Assembly (NCBI GenBank): GCA_947453145.1
Contig: CANGFA010000018.1
Location: 1 to 47,364 of the forward strand
Reading direction: 5' to 3'
DNA: 47,364 nucleotides
From: Bacteroidota bacterium
GTDB taxonomy: Bacteria; Bacteroidota; Bacteroidia; Chitinophagales; Chitinophagaceae
Shown in pieces: positions 23,337-32,847 of the stretch. Position 1 is the first letter of the stretch, and each line of letters opens with the position of its first letter. The notes beneath the pieces were generated by a model. It worked only from the letters and a program-made list of their open reading frames with translations, was not told where the DNA came from and searched no databases. The translations under genes and the position numbers were made by a program.

Positions 23337-24491
23337 ATGGATTTTAAACTTACTGAAGAGCAATTAATGATTCAACATGCTGCTCGTGAATTTGCACAAC
23401 AACAATGTTTGCCTGGAGTTATCGAACGAGATGAAAAGCAATTGGTTCCTAAAGAACAACTTCTACAATTAGCCAATTTGGGTTTTATGGGAATGATGAC
23501 CAACCCTAATTATGGAGGTGCGGGGATGGATACTATAAGTTATGTATTGGCTATGGAGGAAATTAGTAAAATTGATAGTAGTGTGAGTGTAGCGATGAGT
23601 GTAAATAATAGTTTAGTTTGTTGGGGTTTAGAACATTTTGGTTCAGAAGCTCAAAAACAAAAATATTTGACACCATTGGCGCAAGGTGTAAAAGACAATG
23701 AAATATATATAGGTGCATTTTTATTAAGTGAGCCCGAAGCCGGAAGTGATGCAACGCATCAACATACAAGTGCGGTTAAAGAGGGAGACCATTATATTAT
23801 TAATGGTGTTAAAAACTGGATTACCAATGGTTCTACTGCAAGTGTATACTTGGTAATCGCTCAAACCGACTATACTAAAGGGCATAAAGGAATTAATGCA
23901 TTTATTGTAGAAAAAAATACACCAGGTGTAACCGTAGGGGTCAAAGAAAATAAAATGGGTATTAGAGGTAGTGATACACATGCAATTTCATTTACGGATG
24001 TAAAAGTAGCTGCTGAAAACAGAATAGGAGAGGAAGGGTTTGGATTTAATTTTGCAATGAAAACATTAAATGGGGGACGTATTGGAATAGCTGCTCAAGC
24101 TTTAGGTATTGCAAGTGGTGCCTATGAATTGGCATTGGCTTATAGTAAGGAGCGTAAAACATTTGGCAAGCCTATTCATGAACATCAAGCTATTCAATTT
24201 AAGTTAGCGGAGATGGCAACCAAAATTGAAACTGCAAGATTATTATGTTTTAAAGCAGCATGGGAAAAAGACAATCATTTGGATTATACCACAACGGCTG
24301 CGATGGCAAAATTATATGCAAGTGATGTTGCCATGTGGGTCACTACCGAAGCAGTGCAGGTGCACGGTGGATATGGATTTGTAAAAGAGTTTCATGTAGA
24401 GCGTTTAATGCGAGATGCAAAAATTACCCAAATTTATGAGGGTACAAGTGAGATCCAAAAAATGGTTATTGGCCGAAGTATTACTAGATAA
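23337..24491 (+). CDS. Acyl-CoA dehydrogenase
   Basis: 384 residues, the full length of the short/medium-chain family. It is an FAD enzyme for alpha-beta dehydrogenation of acyl-CoA. It has the LSEPEAGSDA and WITNG flavin-site motifs, RKTFGKPIHEHQAIQFKLAEM and VHGGYGFVKEFHVER, and IYEGTSEIQ, in which the Glu of YEGT is the catalytic base in SCAD/MCAD types. The chain length of the substrate cannot be read from sequence; SCAD or branched-chain relatives are most similar. Its upstream TAAATTTG at 23285-23292 is a plausible -7 box without a well-spaced -33. The methylmalonyl-CoA mutase at 26.7 kb could share fatty- or amino-acid oxidation context. Confidence 0.93.
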   Translation: MDFKLTEEQLMIQHAAREFAQQQCLPGVIERDEKQLVPKEQLLQLANLGFMGMMTNPNYGGAGMDTISYVLAMEEISKIDSSVSVAMSVNNSLVCWGLEHFGSEAQKQKYLTPLAQGVKDNEIYIGAFLLSEPEAGSDATHQHTSAVKEGDHYIINGVKNWITNGSTASVYLVIAQTDYTKGHKGINAFIVEKNTPGVTVGVKENKMGIRGSDTHAISFTDVKVAAENRIGEEGFGFNFAMKTLNGGRIGIAAQALGIASGAYELALAYSKERKTFGKPIHEHQAIQFKLAEMATKIETARLLCFKAAWEKDNHLDYTTTAAMAKLYASDVAMWVTTEAVQVHGGYGFVKEFHVERLMRDAKITQIYEGTSEIQKMVIGRSITR

Positions 24492-24577
24492 TTTTAATAT
24501 CAACAGTAATTTATAGTTAGTTTTGTGAGGAGTTGTTTTGAATAAAAATAATTCCTCATTTTTATATTCGCTTTCAT

Positions 24578-25252
24578 ATGCCAGTAAATACCCAGCAATA
24601 CCAAGTTATTCAAGATGAACTTTTGCAAAATAATGTGCAACTCATTGCGGTTAGCAAAACAAAGCCTAATGAAGATATCCAAGCTTTATATGATTTAGGA
24701 CAAAGGGCTTTTGGCGAAAATTATGTGCAAGAATTAGTCGACAAAGAAGCTAGTTTACCAAAGGATATTCAATGGCATTTCATTGGCCATCTTCAATCTA
24801 ATAAAGTAAAATATATAGCTCCATTTGTTTATTTAATTCATGGGGTTGATTCTGAAAAATTATTACAAGAAATTAATAAACAAGCCGTTAAAAATAATCG
24901 AGTTATTGATTGTTTATTACAAATACATATTGCAACCGAAGAAACAAAATTTGGATTTGATGGCCCCGACTTACATGCATTTTTATTAAGTGGCAGGGTA
25001 GCTAATTTCACGCATATTAGAATTAGAGGACTTATGGGAATGGCCAGTTTTTCTGAGGACCAATATTTATTAAGCAATGAGTTTACTTTGCTAAAATCTT
25101 ATTTTGATAAAGCAAGTTTAGCATTCCCTAATGGTGATTTTAACATCCTTAGCATGGGTATGAGTTCGGATTATTCCTTAGCCATTAGCAAAGGAAGTAA
25201 TATGGTGCGTATTGGAAGCTTATTGTTTGGCGCAAGGAACTATACGAAATAA
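24578..25252 (+). CDS. YggS family PLP-binding protein
   Basis: 224 residues, a single-domain PLP-barrel protein of the YggS/PLPBP family that acts in vitamin B6 homeostasis rather than as an enzyme. Lys27 in LIAVSKTKP is the expected PLP lysine. FGENYVQE, WHFIGHLQSNK, GLMGMASF and LSMGMSSDYSLAI with VRIGSLLFG are the family signatures in order. It is convergent with the M20 hydrolase, with a shared hairpin at 25261-25290 between them. Confidence 0.95.
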   Translation: MPVNTQQYQVIQDELLQNNVQLIAVSKTKPNEDIQALYDLGQRAFGENYVQELVDKEASLPKDIQWHFIGHLQSNKVKYIAPFVYLIHGVDSEKLLQEINKQAVKNNRVIDCLLQIHIATEETKFGFDGPDLHAFLLSGRVANFTHIRIRGLMGMASFSEDQYLLSNEFTLLKSYFDKASLAFPNGDFNILSMGMSSDYSLAISKGSNMVRIGSLLFGARNYTK

Positions 25253-25260
25253 CAATCTTA

Positions 25261-25290
25261 AAAAAGGAGTCCATTTAGGACTCCTTTTTT
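25261..25290. terminator. Bidirectional terminator between yggS and M20 hydrolase genes
   Basis: A perfect stem, AAAAAGGAGTCC (25261-25272) with GGACTCCTTTTT (25278-25289), has an ATTTA loop. T runs exist on both strands, so it can serve both convergent genes. Confidence 0.85.
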
Positions 25291-25349
25291 GTGTAATCTA
25301 TTCGCCACCTCTTTATTAGCGTATCCAATTTTAGAAGCTACGCTATTTA

Positions 25350-26648
25350 TTATTTTGTTTTTGGTAGTGCATTATCAAATACCAATTGGGTAAATGCTCT
25401 TACACCAACTATAAATCCAGATTCATCTAAATAAAAATCAGAGGTATGATGTGGCCCTGCATTTTTAGGATCTGTGCCTTTAGGCAATGCGCCAACATTA
25501 AAGAAAAAGCTAGGCGCTTTTGCTGCATAAAATGAAAAATCTTCTGCTCCAGTAACCCAAGTAGATTCTGAAACATTATCTGCGCCAGCTGCTTTTATTA
25601 AAGAGGGCAATGTTTTCTTTACTAAACTAGGGTCATTATAAGTAACCAAGGTTTTAGTTTCAATTTTAACATCAGCGGTCGCTCCAGAACTTGCTGCAAT
25701 GGTTTGTACCGTGTGTTTAATTCGCTCATGTACTTCCTCTTGCATCTTACTATCCAATGTTCTTATGGTTCCAGTCATCTCAGCAGTTTCTGGAATGATA
25801 TTGGAACGAACACCGCTATTAATGGTTGCTACCGTAATTACTAATGGTGCTTTTGTTAAATCCATTTGTCTACTTACAATATGTTGAAGTCCTTCAATGA
25901 TTTGTGCTGATGCTGCAATAGGATCCACACCACCCCAAGGTTGTGAGCCATGGCTTCCTTTTCCATTTACTTTAATTGTAAACCAATCCGAAGAGGCCAT
26001 AAATGCACCTGATTTATATTTGATGGTACCCACTGGAATTTCAGATTCAATATGTATACCATATACTGCTTCTACTTTAGGGTTATCCAAAGCACCTTCT
26101 TTAATCATTAAAGTAGCACCACCTTCTTCATTAGGAGGCGTTCCTTCCTCTGCAGGTTGGAATAAGAATACAACAGTTCCTGGAACGTCTTTTTGTAATT
26201 CACTTAATACTTTTGCTGTAGCCATTAGCATGGCAGTATGAGAATCATGACCACATGCATGACTTACATTCACTTTTTGACCATTAAAATCGGTGGTTAC
26301 TTTAGAAGCAAATGGGACAGGGGTGCGTTCTAATACTGGTAAAGCGTCAATATCTGCTCTTAACGCTATCACAGGACCAGGTTTGCCACCTTTTAATACA
26401 GCTACTACACCTGTTGTTGCAACAGGGTATCTAACTTCTACATTAGGTAAAGTTTTTAAAAATTCAGCAATATATTTTCCCGTCTTAAATTCACGGTTAG
26501 ATAATTCTGGATTTTCATGAAAATGTCTTCTCCAACTGATTAATTGAGGTTCTACTTCTTTTATTAAAGTAGCATAATTCTTGGGAAGATCTTGTGCAAA
26601 ATTGGTCATTGCACTGGTCACAAAAAGAGCCAATAATAATTTACGCAT
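25350..26648 (-). CDS. Secreted M20 family amidohydrolase/peptidase
   Basis: 432 residues with a signal peptide (MRKLLLALFVTSAMTNFAQ). It is a metallo-amidohydrolase related to N-acyl-amino-acid and hippurate hydrolases. Visible are HENPELSNREF, ADIDALPV, CGHDSHTAML with the Cys and His metal ligands, FQPAEEG with the catalytic Glu, and TGAEDFSFYA near the C-terminus. The central lid domain (about 205-315) includes KGSHGSQPW. The native substrate is unknown; dipeptides or acylated amino acids in the periplasm are likely. It lies 60 nt downstream of the mutase gene on the same strand. Confidence 0.92.
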   Translation of the reverse strand: MRKLLLALFVTSAMTNFAQDLPKNYATLIKEVEPQLISWRRHFHENPELSNREFKTGKYIAEFLKTLPNVEVRYPVATTGVVAVLKGGKPGPVIALRADIDALPVLERTPVPFASKVTTDFNGQKVNVSHACGHDSHTAMLMATAKVLSELQKDVPGTVVFLFQPAEEGTPPNEEGGATLMIKEGALDNPKVEAVYGIHIESEIPVGTIKYKSGAFMASSDWFTIKVNGKGSHGSQPWGGVDPIAASAQIIEGLQHIVSRQMDLTKAPLVITVATINSGVRSNIIPETAEMTGTIRTLDSKMQEEVHERIKHTVQTIAASSGATADVKIETKTLVTYNDPSLVKKTLPSLIKAAGADNVSESTWVTGAEDFSFYAAKAPSFFFNVGALPKGTDPKNAGPHHTSDFYLDESGFIVGVRAFTQLVFDNALPKTK

Positions 26649-26708
26649 TTGTTTAGTATTTAGATTTTGATTTTTATTAATTTGATAATGATTTATACTG
26701 TTGTTGGG

Positions 26709-28277
26709 TTAAGCTTGATATTCACCAAATTCAGCTCTTAAGGTATCCGAAATTTCTCCAAGCGTACAATATTTTTCAACAGCGTCAATGACCAACGGCA
26801 TTAAATTTTTATTTTCTACCGCTGCTTGTTTAATTGCTTTTAAACAGGATGCAACTGTTTCATTATTACGAGTAGCTTTCATTTTTTGAAGTTTATCTAT
26901 TTGTTCCGCTCTTATTTTTTCGTCTATTCTTAAAATGGGGATTGTGGTTGTATTTTCTGAAATAAATTCATTTACCCCCACAATAATTTTTTCCTTAGAT
27001 TCTATATTTTTTTGGTAAGCATAGGCACTCTCTGCAATTTTATTTTGCATAAATCCACTTTCAATGGCAGGAACACTACCACCCATTTCATCAATTTGTT
27101 GAATGAGTTGAAAGGCCTCTTTTTCAATTTGATTGGTAAGACTTTCAATAAAATAACTTCCTGCTAACGGGTCGGCGGTATCAGTTACACCACTTTCAAA
27201 GGCTACAATTTGTTGAGTTCTTAAAGCAATACTTGCGGCCTCTTGCGTAGGTAATCCCAATGCCTCGTCAAAACCATTGGTATGAAGGCTTTGTGTGCCT
27301 CCTAATACAGCTGCCAAAGTCTGGACCGTGACCCTGCTTATATTATTCATTGGCTGTTGGGCAGTTAAAGTTGCGCCGCCTGTTTGTGTATGAAAACGAA
27401 GCATTAATGCTTTTTCATCTGTAGCACCTAAATCTTTCATAATTTGGGCCCACATTTTTCTAGCTGCTCTAAACTTCGCAACTTCTTCAAATAAATTATT
27501 ATGCGCATTAAAGAAAAAGGAGAGTCGCTTCCCAAAAACATTTATATCTAGTCCTTTTTCCAAAGCGGCTTTTACGTATGCTTTACCATTACTTAGTGTA
27601 AATGCAACTTCTTGAACAGCCGTACTTCCAGCTTCTCTAATATGGTATCCCGAAATACTGATACTATTCCATTTTGGTAAATTTGCACCACACCATTCAA
27701 AAATATCGGTTATAATACGCATGGAATGCTTAGGAGGATAAATATAAGTACCCCTTGCTGCATATTCTTTTAAGATATCATTTTGAATAGTACCCGCAAG
27801 TTGTTTAATGTCAATCCCTCTTTTTTTAGCCAATGCTACATATAAAGCCAGTAATATAAAACTTGTGGAATTAATGGTCATGGAGGTACTGATTTTATCC
27901 AATGGGATATCTTTAAATAATGTTTCCATGTCATTTAAAGAACAAATAGAAACACCTACTTTTCCTACTTCACCTTCGGATAAACTATGGTCTGGATCAT
28001 ATCCAATTTGCGTTGGTAAATCAAATGCAACACTTAATCCCATCACACCTTGAGCTAATAAAAAATGATATCTTTGATTACTTTCCTCTGCAGTCGAAAA
28101 CCCTGCATATTGACGCATTGTCCAAAGCTTTCCTCTGTACATGTCGGATTGTACACCTCTGGTATAAGGATATTCTCCTGGTTTTATTTCACCATCTATA
28201 TTTTCAGGCAAATCCTTTTTGGTATATACCTTAAGGATTGGAATGCCACTGTCTGTCTTTTTCACCTTCTCTTGCAT
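26709..28277 (-). CDS. Methylmalonyl-CoA mutase, large chain without B12 domain
   Basis: 522 residues containing the TIM-barrel substrate domain only. The cobalamin-binding domain of full-length mutases (about 700 residues) is absent, so a separate small B12 subunit is needed and is not in this window. Tyr57 (WTMRQYAGF), Arg175 ([10 protein letters not shown]) and His212 ([11 protein letters not shown]) align with Tyr89, Arg207 and His244 of the Propionibacterium enzyme. Tyr and Arg favour methylmalonyl-CoA over isobutyryl-CoA, where Phe and Gln occur. It interconverts succinyl-CoA and methylmalonyl-CoA, linking propionate and the TCA cycle. The M20 gene follows after 60 nt. Confidence 0.9.
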   Translation of the reverse strand: MQEKVKKTDSGIPILKVYTKKDLPENIDGEIKPGEYPYTRGVQSDMYRGKLWTMRQYAGFSTAEESNQRYHFLLAQGVMGLSVAFDLPTQIGYDPDHSLSEGEVGKVGVSICSLNDMETLFKDIPLDKISTSMTINSTSFILLALYVALAKKRGIDIKQLAGTIQNDILKEYAARGTYIYPPKHSMRIITDIFEWCGANLPKWNSISISGYHIREAGSTAVQEVAFTLSNGKAYVKAALEKGLDINVFGKRLSFFFNAHNNLFEEVAKFRAARKMWAQIMKDLGATDEKALMLRFHTQTGGATLTAQQPMNNISRVTVQTLAAVLGGTQSLHTNGFDEALGLPTQEAASIALRTQQIVAFESGVTDTADPLAGSYFIESLTNQIEKEAFQLIQQIDEMGGSVPAIESGFMQNKIAESAYAYQKNIESKEKIIVGVNEFISENTTTIPILRIDEKIRAEQIDKLQKMKATRNNETVASCLKAIKQAAVENKNLMPLVIDAVEKYCTLGEISDTLRAEFGEYQA

Positions 28278-28398
28278 AGTCCAATTTACGAAAAAATCAA
28301 TTCTCCACAGTCTAGTTATTATTCCTATTTTCGAAATTTTAGTTAAATGGCATATCCATTACTTGTTGTAAATTTGTACAGTAATAAAACTACACGAT

Positions 28399-28749
28399 AT
28401 GGCTACAGATACAATATTAACTACGCCAGTGAGCTTTACAGCAAGTGCTGTGGAGGAATTAACCCGTTTAATGGGTGAACCTGAATTTGATCATCAACAA
28501 AAATTAAGAGTAGGTGTAAAGGGTGGGGGATGCTCTGGGATGACCTATGTTCTGGGATTTGATGTACCTAAGGAAGGCGATTTAGAATTTGCTTTTGAGG
28601 GTATTCCATGTTGCATGGAAGCAGCGCATCAAATTTATTTATACAATATGACCATTGACTGGCAAGGAGGTTTAAATAGTCGTGGATTTACCTTTAACAA
28701 TCCCAATGCTTCTAGCACCTGCGGGTGTGGAACCAGCTTTGCAGTGTAA
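28399..28749 (+). CDS. HesB/IscA family iron-sulfur assembly protein
   Basis: 116 residues, the normal size of an A-type iron-sulfur carrier. The three conserved cysteines are present: one in KGGGCSGMTYVLGF and two in SSTCGCGTSF at the C-terminus. It would hand Fe-S clusters to apoproteins; the L-serine ammonia-lyase and MqnE in this window are Fe-S enzymes, though no direct link is shown. It stands alone, divergent from the mutase. A TAAATTTG -7 box lies at 28369-28376, and a 16-bp terminator overlaps its stop codon. Confidence 0.94.
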   Translation: MATDTILTTPVSFTASAVEELTRLMGEPEFDHQQKLRVGVKGGGCSGMTYVLGFDVPKEGDLEFAFEGIPCCMEAAHQIYLYNMTIDWQGGLNSRGFTFNNPNASSTCGCGTSFAV

Positions 28750-28790
28750 TATAAAGCCCCTTAATAAAATTTAAGGGGCTTTATATTTTT
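28749..28790 (+). terminator. Rho-independent terminator after the IscA-like gene
   Basis: A perfect 16-bp stem has arms 28749-28764 and 28771-28786 and a 6-nt loop, with T after it. The left arm begins at the last base of the stop codon. Confidence 0.88.
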
Positions 28791-28803
28791 ATCTAATAAT
28801 TTT

Positions 28804-28840
28804 TTCGGCGCCCCCCATAAACGAGGGCGCCGAATTATTT
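28804..28840. terminator. G+C-rich hairpin, second terminator-like element
   Basis: TTCGGCGCCC (28804-28813) pairs with GGGCGCCGAA (28825-28834) around an 11-nt loop that contains CATAAACGA. Only a weak T-rich stretch follows. It lies between the IscA-like and secDF terminators, and its core and loop resemble the rplT terminator. Confidence 0.55.
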
Positions 28841-28856
28841 TATTATTTAAATCTCT

Positions 28857-28900
28857 TTATAACAAAAAGGCCCCACTTTTAAGTGAGGCCTTTTTGTTAT
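28857..28900 (-). terminator. Rho-independent terminator after secDF
   Basis: The 20-nt arms at 28859-28878 and 28881-28900 pair along their length. The single irregular pair is G-U on the minus transcript but C-A on plus, so it is built for minus-strand transcription. Confidence 0.85.
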
Positions 28901-28918
28901 AATTAAACTTTTAATAGT

Positions 28919-31915
28919 TTATTTTTTTTTGCTCTCTGCGCGTCCCAATGGTTTGTTCTTTGCGAAATCCACCAATACTGGAGCAGCAACGAAGATAGAA
29001 GAGTAAGTACCAGTAATGATACCAATTAACATTGCAAATGCAAATCCTCTTGTTACTTCACCACCAAAGATGAATAAAATTAAGATTACTAAGAACACAG
29101 TTAATGAAGTCATAATGGTACGACTTAATGTTTCATTAATTGCACGGTTAATTACACTTGCATTATCTGACCCTTTCATTAATTTAGAATCTTCACGAAT
29201 ACGGTCGTAAACAATTACCGTGTCATTCATAGAGAATCCAATTACAGTTAAGATGGCCGCAATAAAATGCTGGTCAATTTCAAGTGCAAAAGGAACTACT
29301 TTTCTTAAGAAACTAAATACAATTAAAGTAACAAATACGTCGTGTAATAAAGAGAATATAGTACCTAATGAATATCTCCAATCACGGAATCGGATAAAGA
29401 TGTATAAACAAATTGCAATTAAGGCAAATATTGTTGCATTGGTTGCACCTGCTTTTAGTTCTTCAGAAATAGAAGGCAATACAGTTTGTGAACTTTGTTT
29501 GTATTTGTCCTCGAAATCTTTAAATGTTGTACCTGCAGGTAAATACTTTGCTAATCCAGTAAATAATTTATTTTCAACTTCTTGATCAATTTCTTTTCCT
29601 TGCTTCTTAATTAAATAAGAAGTGGTAATATTCACTTGATTTTTAGTGTCTACTGTTTTGATAATTGGGGCTTCACCACCAAATACCGATTTTAAATCAT
29701 TTCTTACTTCTTCGGTATTAATTGCTTTATCAAATTTAATGGTGTAACTTCTACCTCCTGCAAATTCTACACCTTCGTCAAATCCGTTATAGAAAGAAGC
29801 AACTCCCATAACAAGTACTACAGCAGATAATACGTATGCGTATTTTCTGAATTCAATAAACTTGAATGTAGCATGTTTAAAGATAGATCTTGAAATTTTT
29901 GTAAAGTATTCAAAATGACGATTATTGCTAGAATAAATATCGGTGATTAAACGAGATACTAAGATTCCACAGAATAAGGATAATAAAATACCAATTATTT
30001 GTGTGGTTGCAAATCCAAGTACTGGACCTAATCCAAAGTAAGCTAAGATACAAGCAGTTAAAAGGGTAGTAACGTGTGCATCCAATACTGGAGACATAGA
30101 ACGCTTATAACCATCGGTAACAGCCATTTGATAACTCTTACCTTTTGTTAATTCCTCTTTAATTCTTTCAAATATAATTACGTTGGTATCTACAGCCATA
30201 CCAATGGTTAATACTAAACCAGCGATACCTGGTGCAGTTAAAGTAAAACCTAATGCGCTTAAAATACCTACTGTAAATAATAAGTTTAATACCAAGGCAA
30301 TGTTAGCAACCCAACCCCCAGTATTAAAGTATAATAACATTAAAGCAAATATGACTAAGAAGGCAATGCCGAATGACATTAAACCACCATTTACTGTAGA
30401 CTTACCTAAAGTTGGACCTATTAATTGTTCCTGAACAATTTTTGCTGTTGCAGGTAATGCTCCAATTTTTAAGATATCTACTAAATCCTGTGCCGTTTTA
30501 ATAGTATAGTTTCCACTAATAGAGGAACTACCACTTGTAATAGCATCGTTCACATTAGGTGCAGAATAAACAGTATTGTCAAGTACAATCGCAATTGGCT
30601 TACGAATATTTCTTGCCGTCATTTTACCCCAAATAGAAGTTGCTTCTGGCTTCATATTCATTTTAATATCAATCTTGCCCATTTCATTGGTACCCACTGA
30701 AGCGGTTTCAACAATGTCACCTTCTAATTCTGATTGACCATTGTCCAATGTTTTAATAGCATAAATAGGGAAGATGTCTTTCGTTTTTACATCTTCTTCC
30801 TCCACTTTTCCATACATGAAAACCAAATTCGAAGGGAATTTAGATTTTACTTCAGGTAAAGCTAAAAAAGCATTTAATTTAGACGTATCTTTTTTAGCTA
30901 CATAACCAATAGTACTTGGGTAATAAACTTGTCCTGTTTTTGGATCTTGACTTGGTTGTGTACGGTTTAAGATTTTTAATGGATTGGTGTTTGCAGCTAA
31001 TTTAGTGCTGTCCACTTTAACTGCGCCAGTTGTATCTTGAACACCACCAGCTAAGCTCACTTCAATTGCTTTATTTGCAGCATTTAAAGCATTGTCAATG
31101 TCTCTATTTTCAACGGTATACACTTCAAAGAATTGAAGGTTCGCAGTGGATTGTAAGTTAGCTCTAACTCTTTCTTTGTCTGTAACACCCGCTAATTCAA
31201 TATTAATAATTCCTTTACTTGCGTTAGGATTAATATTTGGAGATGATAAACCAAATTTATCTATACGCTTAGTAATAATGTTTATAGTTGATTCAAATGC
31301 AGCAGCAGACTTTTCTCTCAAAAATGCTTCCACTTCTTTATTAGTAGCATCAAATTTTGGGGTATTGTCGTTTTTACGTTTTGCGTTTGCAAATAATGGA
31401 GCTAATTTTCCAGTTGGACTGGTACGATTGTATTCCTCTATAAAAAGGGTAATTAAATCGGCACCACTGTTTGCTTTTCTTGCAACTGCATTATTTAAAG
31501 CAGTGTTAAAAGCAGGATCTTTTGAATAGTTGGCTAAGGATTTAATTAAACCGTCTAAGCTTACTTCCATGGTAACACTCATACCACCTTGTAAGTCAAG
31601 ACCAAGCATAAGTTCTTTTTCTTTAGCAGAACCATAGGTTGTTAAACCAAAGAATAATTTGGTTTCTTTAGTACTGTCAAGAAGTCTTTTGTAATAGGAC
31701 TTTTTTACATCGTTGATGCTGTCATTATAAGAAGACTGTTTTTCCTTGTCACCAGGGTATACTTGCTCCGCTTTAGCGAACTTTTTTACCCAAGCAGATG
31801 CCTTGGCATCCATTGCTGATTCGTGTTTATTAACGAAATAAGTAAATGACAATTGATAAATACAAATTAAAATAAGCGCAATAGCAAAAAAGCGCACTAA
31901 TCCTTTGAGTTGCAT
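28919..31915 (-). CDS. secDF: Fused protein translocase subunit SecDF
   Basis: 998 residues containing SecD and SecF in one chain, a common arrangement in Bacteroidota. It is a proton-driven RND-type membrane protein that pulls exported proteins through SecYEG. After an N-terminal membrane segment comes the D1 motif LGLDLQGGMSVTMEV, a long periplasmic P1 region, the SecD membrane block (about 510-660, with FERIKEEL), the SecF start VEFAGGRSYTI, and the SecF membrane block with DTVIVYDRIRED. The P1 region is unusually long and Asn/Lys-rich. A TATATTTG -7 box (31952-31945 on minus) precedes it. YajC, its Sec accessory partner, is encoded at 36.9 kb. Confidence 0.96.
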   Translation of the reverse strand: MQLKGLVRFFAIALILICIYQLSFTYFVNKHESAMDAKASAWVKKFAKAEQVYPGDKEKQSSYNDSINDVKKSYYKRLLDSTKETKLFFGLTTYGSAKEKELMLGLDLQGGMSVTMEVSLDGLIKSLANYSKDPAFNTALNNAVARKANSGADLITLFIEEYNRTSPTGKLAPLFANAKRKNDNTPKFDATNKEVEAFLREKSAAAFESTINIITKRIDKFGLSSPNINPNASKGIINIELAGVTDKERVRANLQSTANLQFFEVYTVENRDIDNALNAANKAIEVSLAGGVQDTTGAVKVDSTKLAANTNPLKILNRTQPSQDPKTGQVYYPSTIGYVAKKDTSKLNAFLALPEVKSKFPSNLVFMYGKVEEEDVKTKDIFPIYAIKTLDNGQSELEGDIVETASVGTNEMGKIDIKMNMKPEATSIWGKMTARNIRKPIAIVLDNTVYSAPNVNDAITSGSSSISGNYTIKTAQDLVDILKIGALPATAKIVQEQLIGPTLGKSTVNGGLMSFGIAFLVIFALMLLYFNTGGWVANIALVLNLLFTVGILSALGFTLTAPGIAGLVLTIGMAVDTNVIIFERIKEELTKGKSYQMAVTDGYKRSMSPVLDAHVTTLLTACILAYFGLGPVLGFATTQIIGILLSLFCGILVSRLITDIYSSNNRHFEYFTKISRSIFKHATFKFIEFRKYAYVLSAVVLVMGVASFYNGFDEGVEFAGGRSYTIKFDKAINTEEVRNDLKSVFGGEAPIIKTVDTKNQVNITTSYLIKKQGKEIDQEVENKLFTGLAKYLPAGTTFKDFEDKYKQSSQTVLPSISEELKAGATNATIFALIAICLYIFIRFRDWRYSLGTIFSLLHDVFVTLIVFSFLRKVVPFALEIDQHFIAAILTVIGFSMNDTVIVYDRIREDSKLMKGSDNASVINRAINETLSRTIMTSLTVFLVILILFIFGGEVTRGFAFAMLIGIITGTYSSIFVAAPVLVDFAKNKPLGRAESKKK

Positions 31916-31987
31916 AATAGTTTGGTTAACTGATTTTTAGTCGGCAAATATAGTGGAAACCACTTGAAAATGAAGGCCTAAAAGGCA

Positions 31988-32467
31988 TTATTTTACTGCA
32001 GAAAGCTTGATATTAAAATACAACGGTGAATTGCCTGGGATAGAGGAACCTGCCCCAGCAGATCCGTACCCTAATGAAGAGGGGATTAAGACTTTTATTT
32101 CGCCTCCAACACCAATTTTAGGTACGGCAATTTGCCAACCTGGAATTAATTGACTCAATGCATATGTAATAGTTCCAGCATCAAATTGGTTGCCATTCAT
32201 TAAAGTTCCTACATAAGTAACTGTAATTGTGTTGTTTACAGTAGGATGGGTGCTATTTCCAGGTGTGATTATTTCGTATAAAATCCCGCTTGCGTCTGTA
32301 GTATAATTGATACTATGTGATTTTGCATAAGCAATCATCTGATCCTGCTCACTAGCCCCAGATTTGCTACATCCATTTAATGATAAAATGGCCAAAAAAG
32401 CCGAAAAAATGCCTAAAATTCTAGAAAAAAGCCCTTTTTTGATTGATTTTTGAGTAAAAATGATCAT
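31988..32467 (-). CDS. FKBP-type peptidyl-prolyl isomerase lipoprotein
   Basis: 159 residues. The N-terminal hydrophobic segment ends in the lipobox LNGC with Cys33 as the lipidation site. The rest is one FKBP domain (about 70-157): VTYVGTLMNGNQFDAG, IPGWQIAVPKIGVGGEIKVL, IPSSLGYG and PLYFNIKL. It catalyses cis-trans prolyl isomerisation of exported proteins at the outer membrane. Its ATG overlaps the stop of the upstream 103-residue gene by four bases (ATGA), indicating an operon. Confidence 0.93.
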   Translation of the reverse strand: MIIFTQKSIKKGLFSRILGIFSAFLAILSLNGCSKSGASEQDQMIAYAKSHSINYTTDASGILYEIITPGNSTHPTVNNTITVTYVGTLMNGNQFDAGTITYALSQLIPGWQIAVPKIGVGGEIKVLIPSSLGYGSAGAGSSIPGNSPLYFNIKLSAVK

Positions 32468-32775
32468 TTTTTGTTTTTTATATTTTTTAATTCTTGAAAC
32501 CTTTGTTCATTCATTTCGGTGGTAAATTGTTGGTATAACCAACCAAAACCAACAGAGATAGTTACAATTGCAATAATAATCCAAATTTCATTACCCCAAC
32601 TGTTTGCTTGCATATTGGCTCTTTCATACCAACCCAACTCAGAAATGACCAATATCAATAGCCCAATAATTAAACCAAAACTTAATCCCCTTAGGAAAGG
32701 GCGTCTTTTATGATGTGGCTGTAACCTTTCTTTTTCCCATTGGGCATAAAACTTTTCTTCTTCGGGGCTTATCAT
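32464..32775 (-). CDS. Small membrane protein of unknown function
   Basis: 103 residues. A charged N-terminus (MISPEEEKFYAQWEKERLQP, then HHKRRPF) leads to two predicted membrane segments, about 31-48 (LSFGLIIGLLILVISELG) and 64-82 (IWIIIAIVTISVGFGWLY). A charged C-terminal tail ends in KNIKNKK. The N- and C-termini are probably cytoplasmic by the positive-inside rule. It overlaps the FKBP lipoprotein gene by four bases. A TAAATTTG box ends 4 nt before its ATG. I recognise no family. Confidence 0.8.
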   Translation of the reverse strand: MISPEEEKFYAQWEKERLQPHHKRRPFLRGLSFGLIIGLLILVISELGWYERANMQANSWGNEIWIIIAIVTISVGFGWLYQQFTTEMNEQRFQELKNIKNKK

Positions 32776-32779
32776 GAAG

Positions 32780-32787
32780 CAAATTTA
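32780..32787 (-). promoter_or_regulatory. -7 box directly before the small membrane protein gene
   Basis: On minus TAAATTTG ends 4 nt before the ATG at 32775. If used, the mRNA would be leaderless or nearly so. No -33 TTG lies at 17-23 nt. Confidence 0.4.
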
Positions 32788-32847
32788 TGAAATGAGACTA
32801 ATAATATACGAGTCATGACGTACTTTTAATTCAAATTTTAACCTTTT

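Noticed and set aside
15306..25252. One large biosynthetic operon or new system
   Set aside because: Terminators at 15169, 16763, 17374 and 19540 and promoters at 16860, 19164 and 19587 cut the segment into short independent units with ordinary functions.
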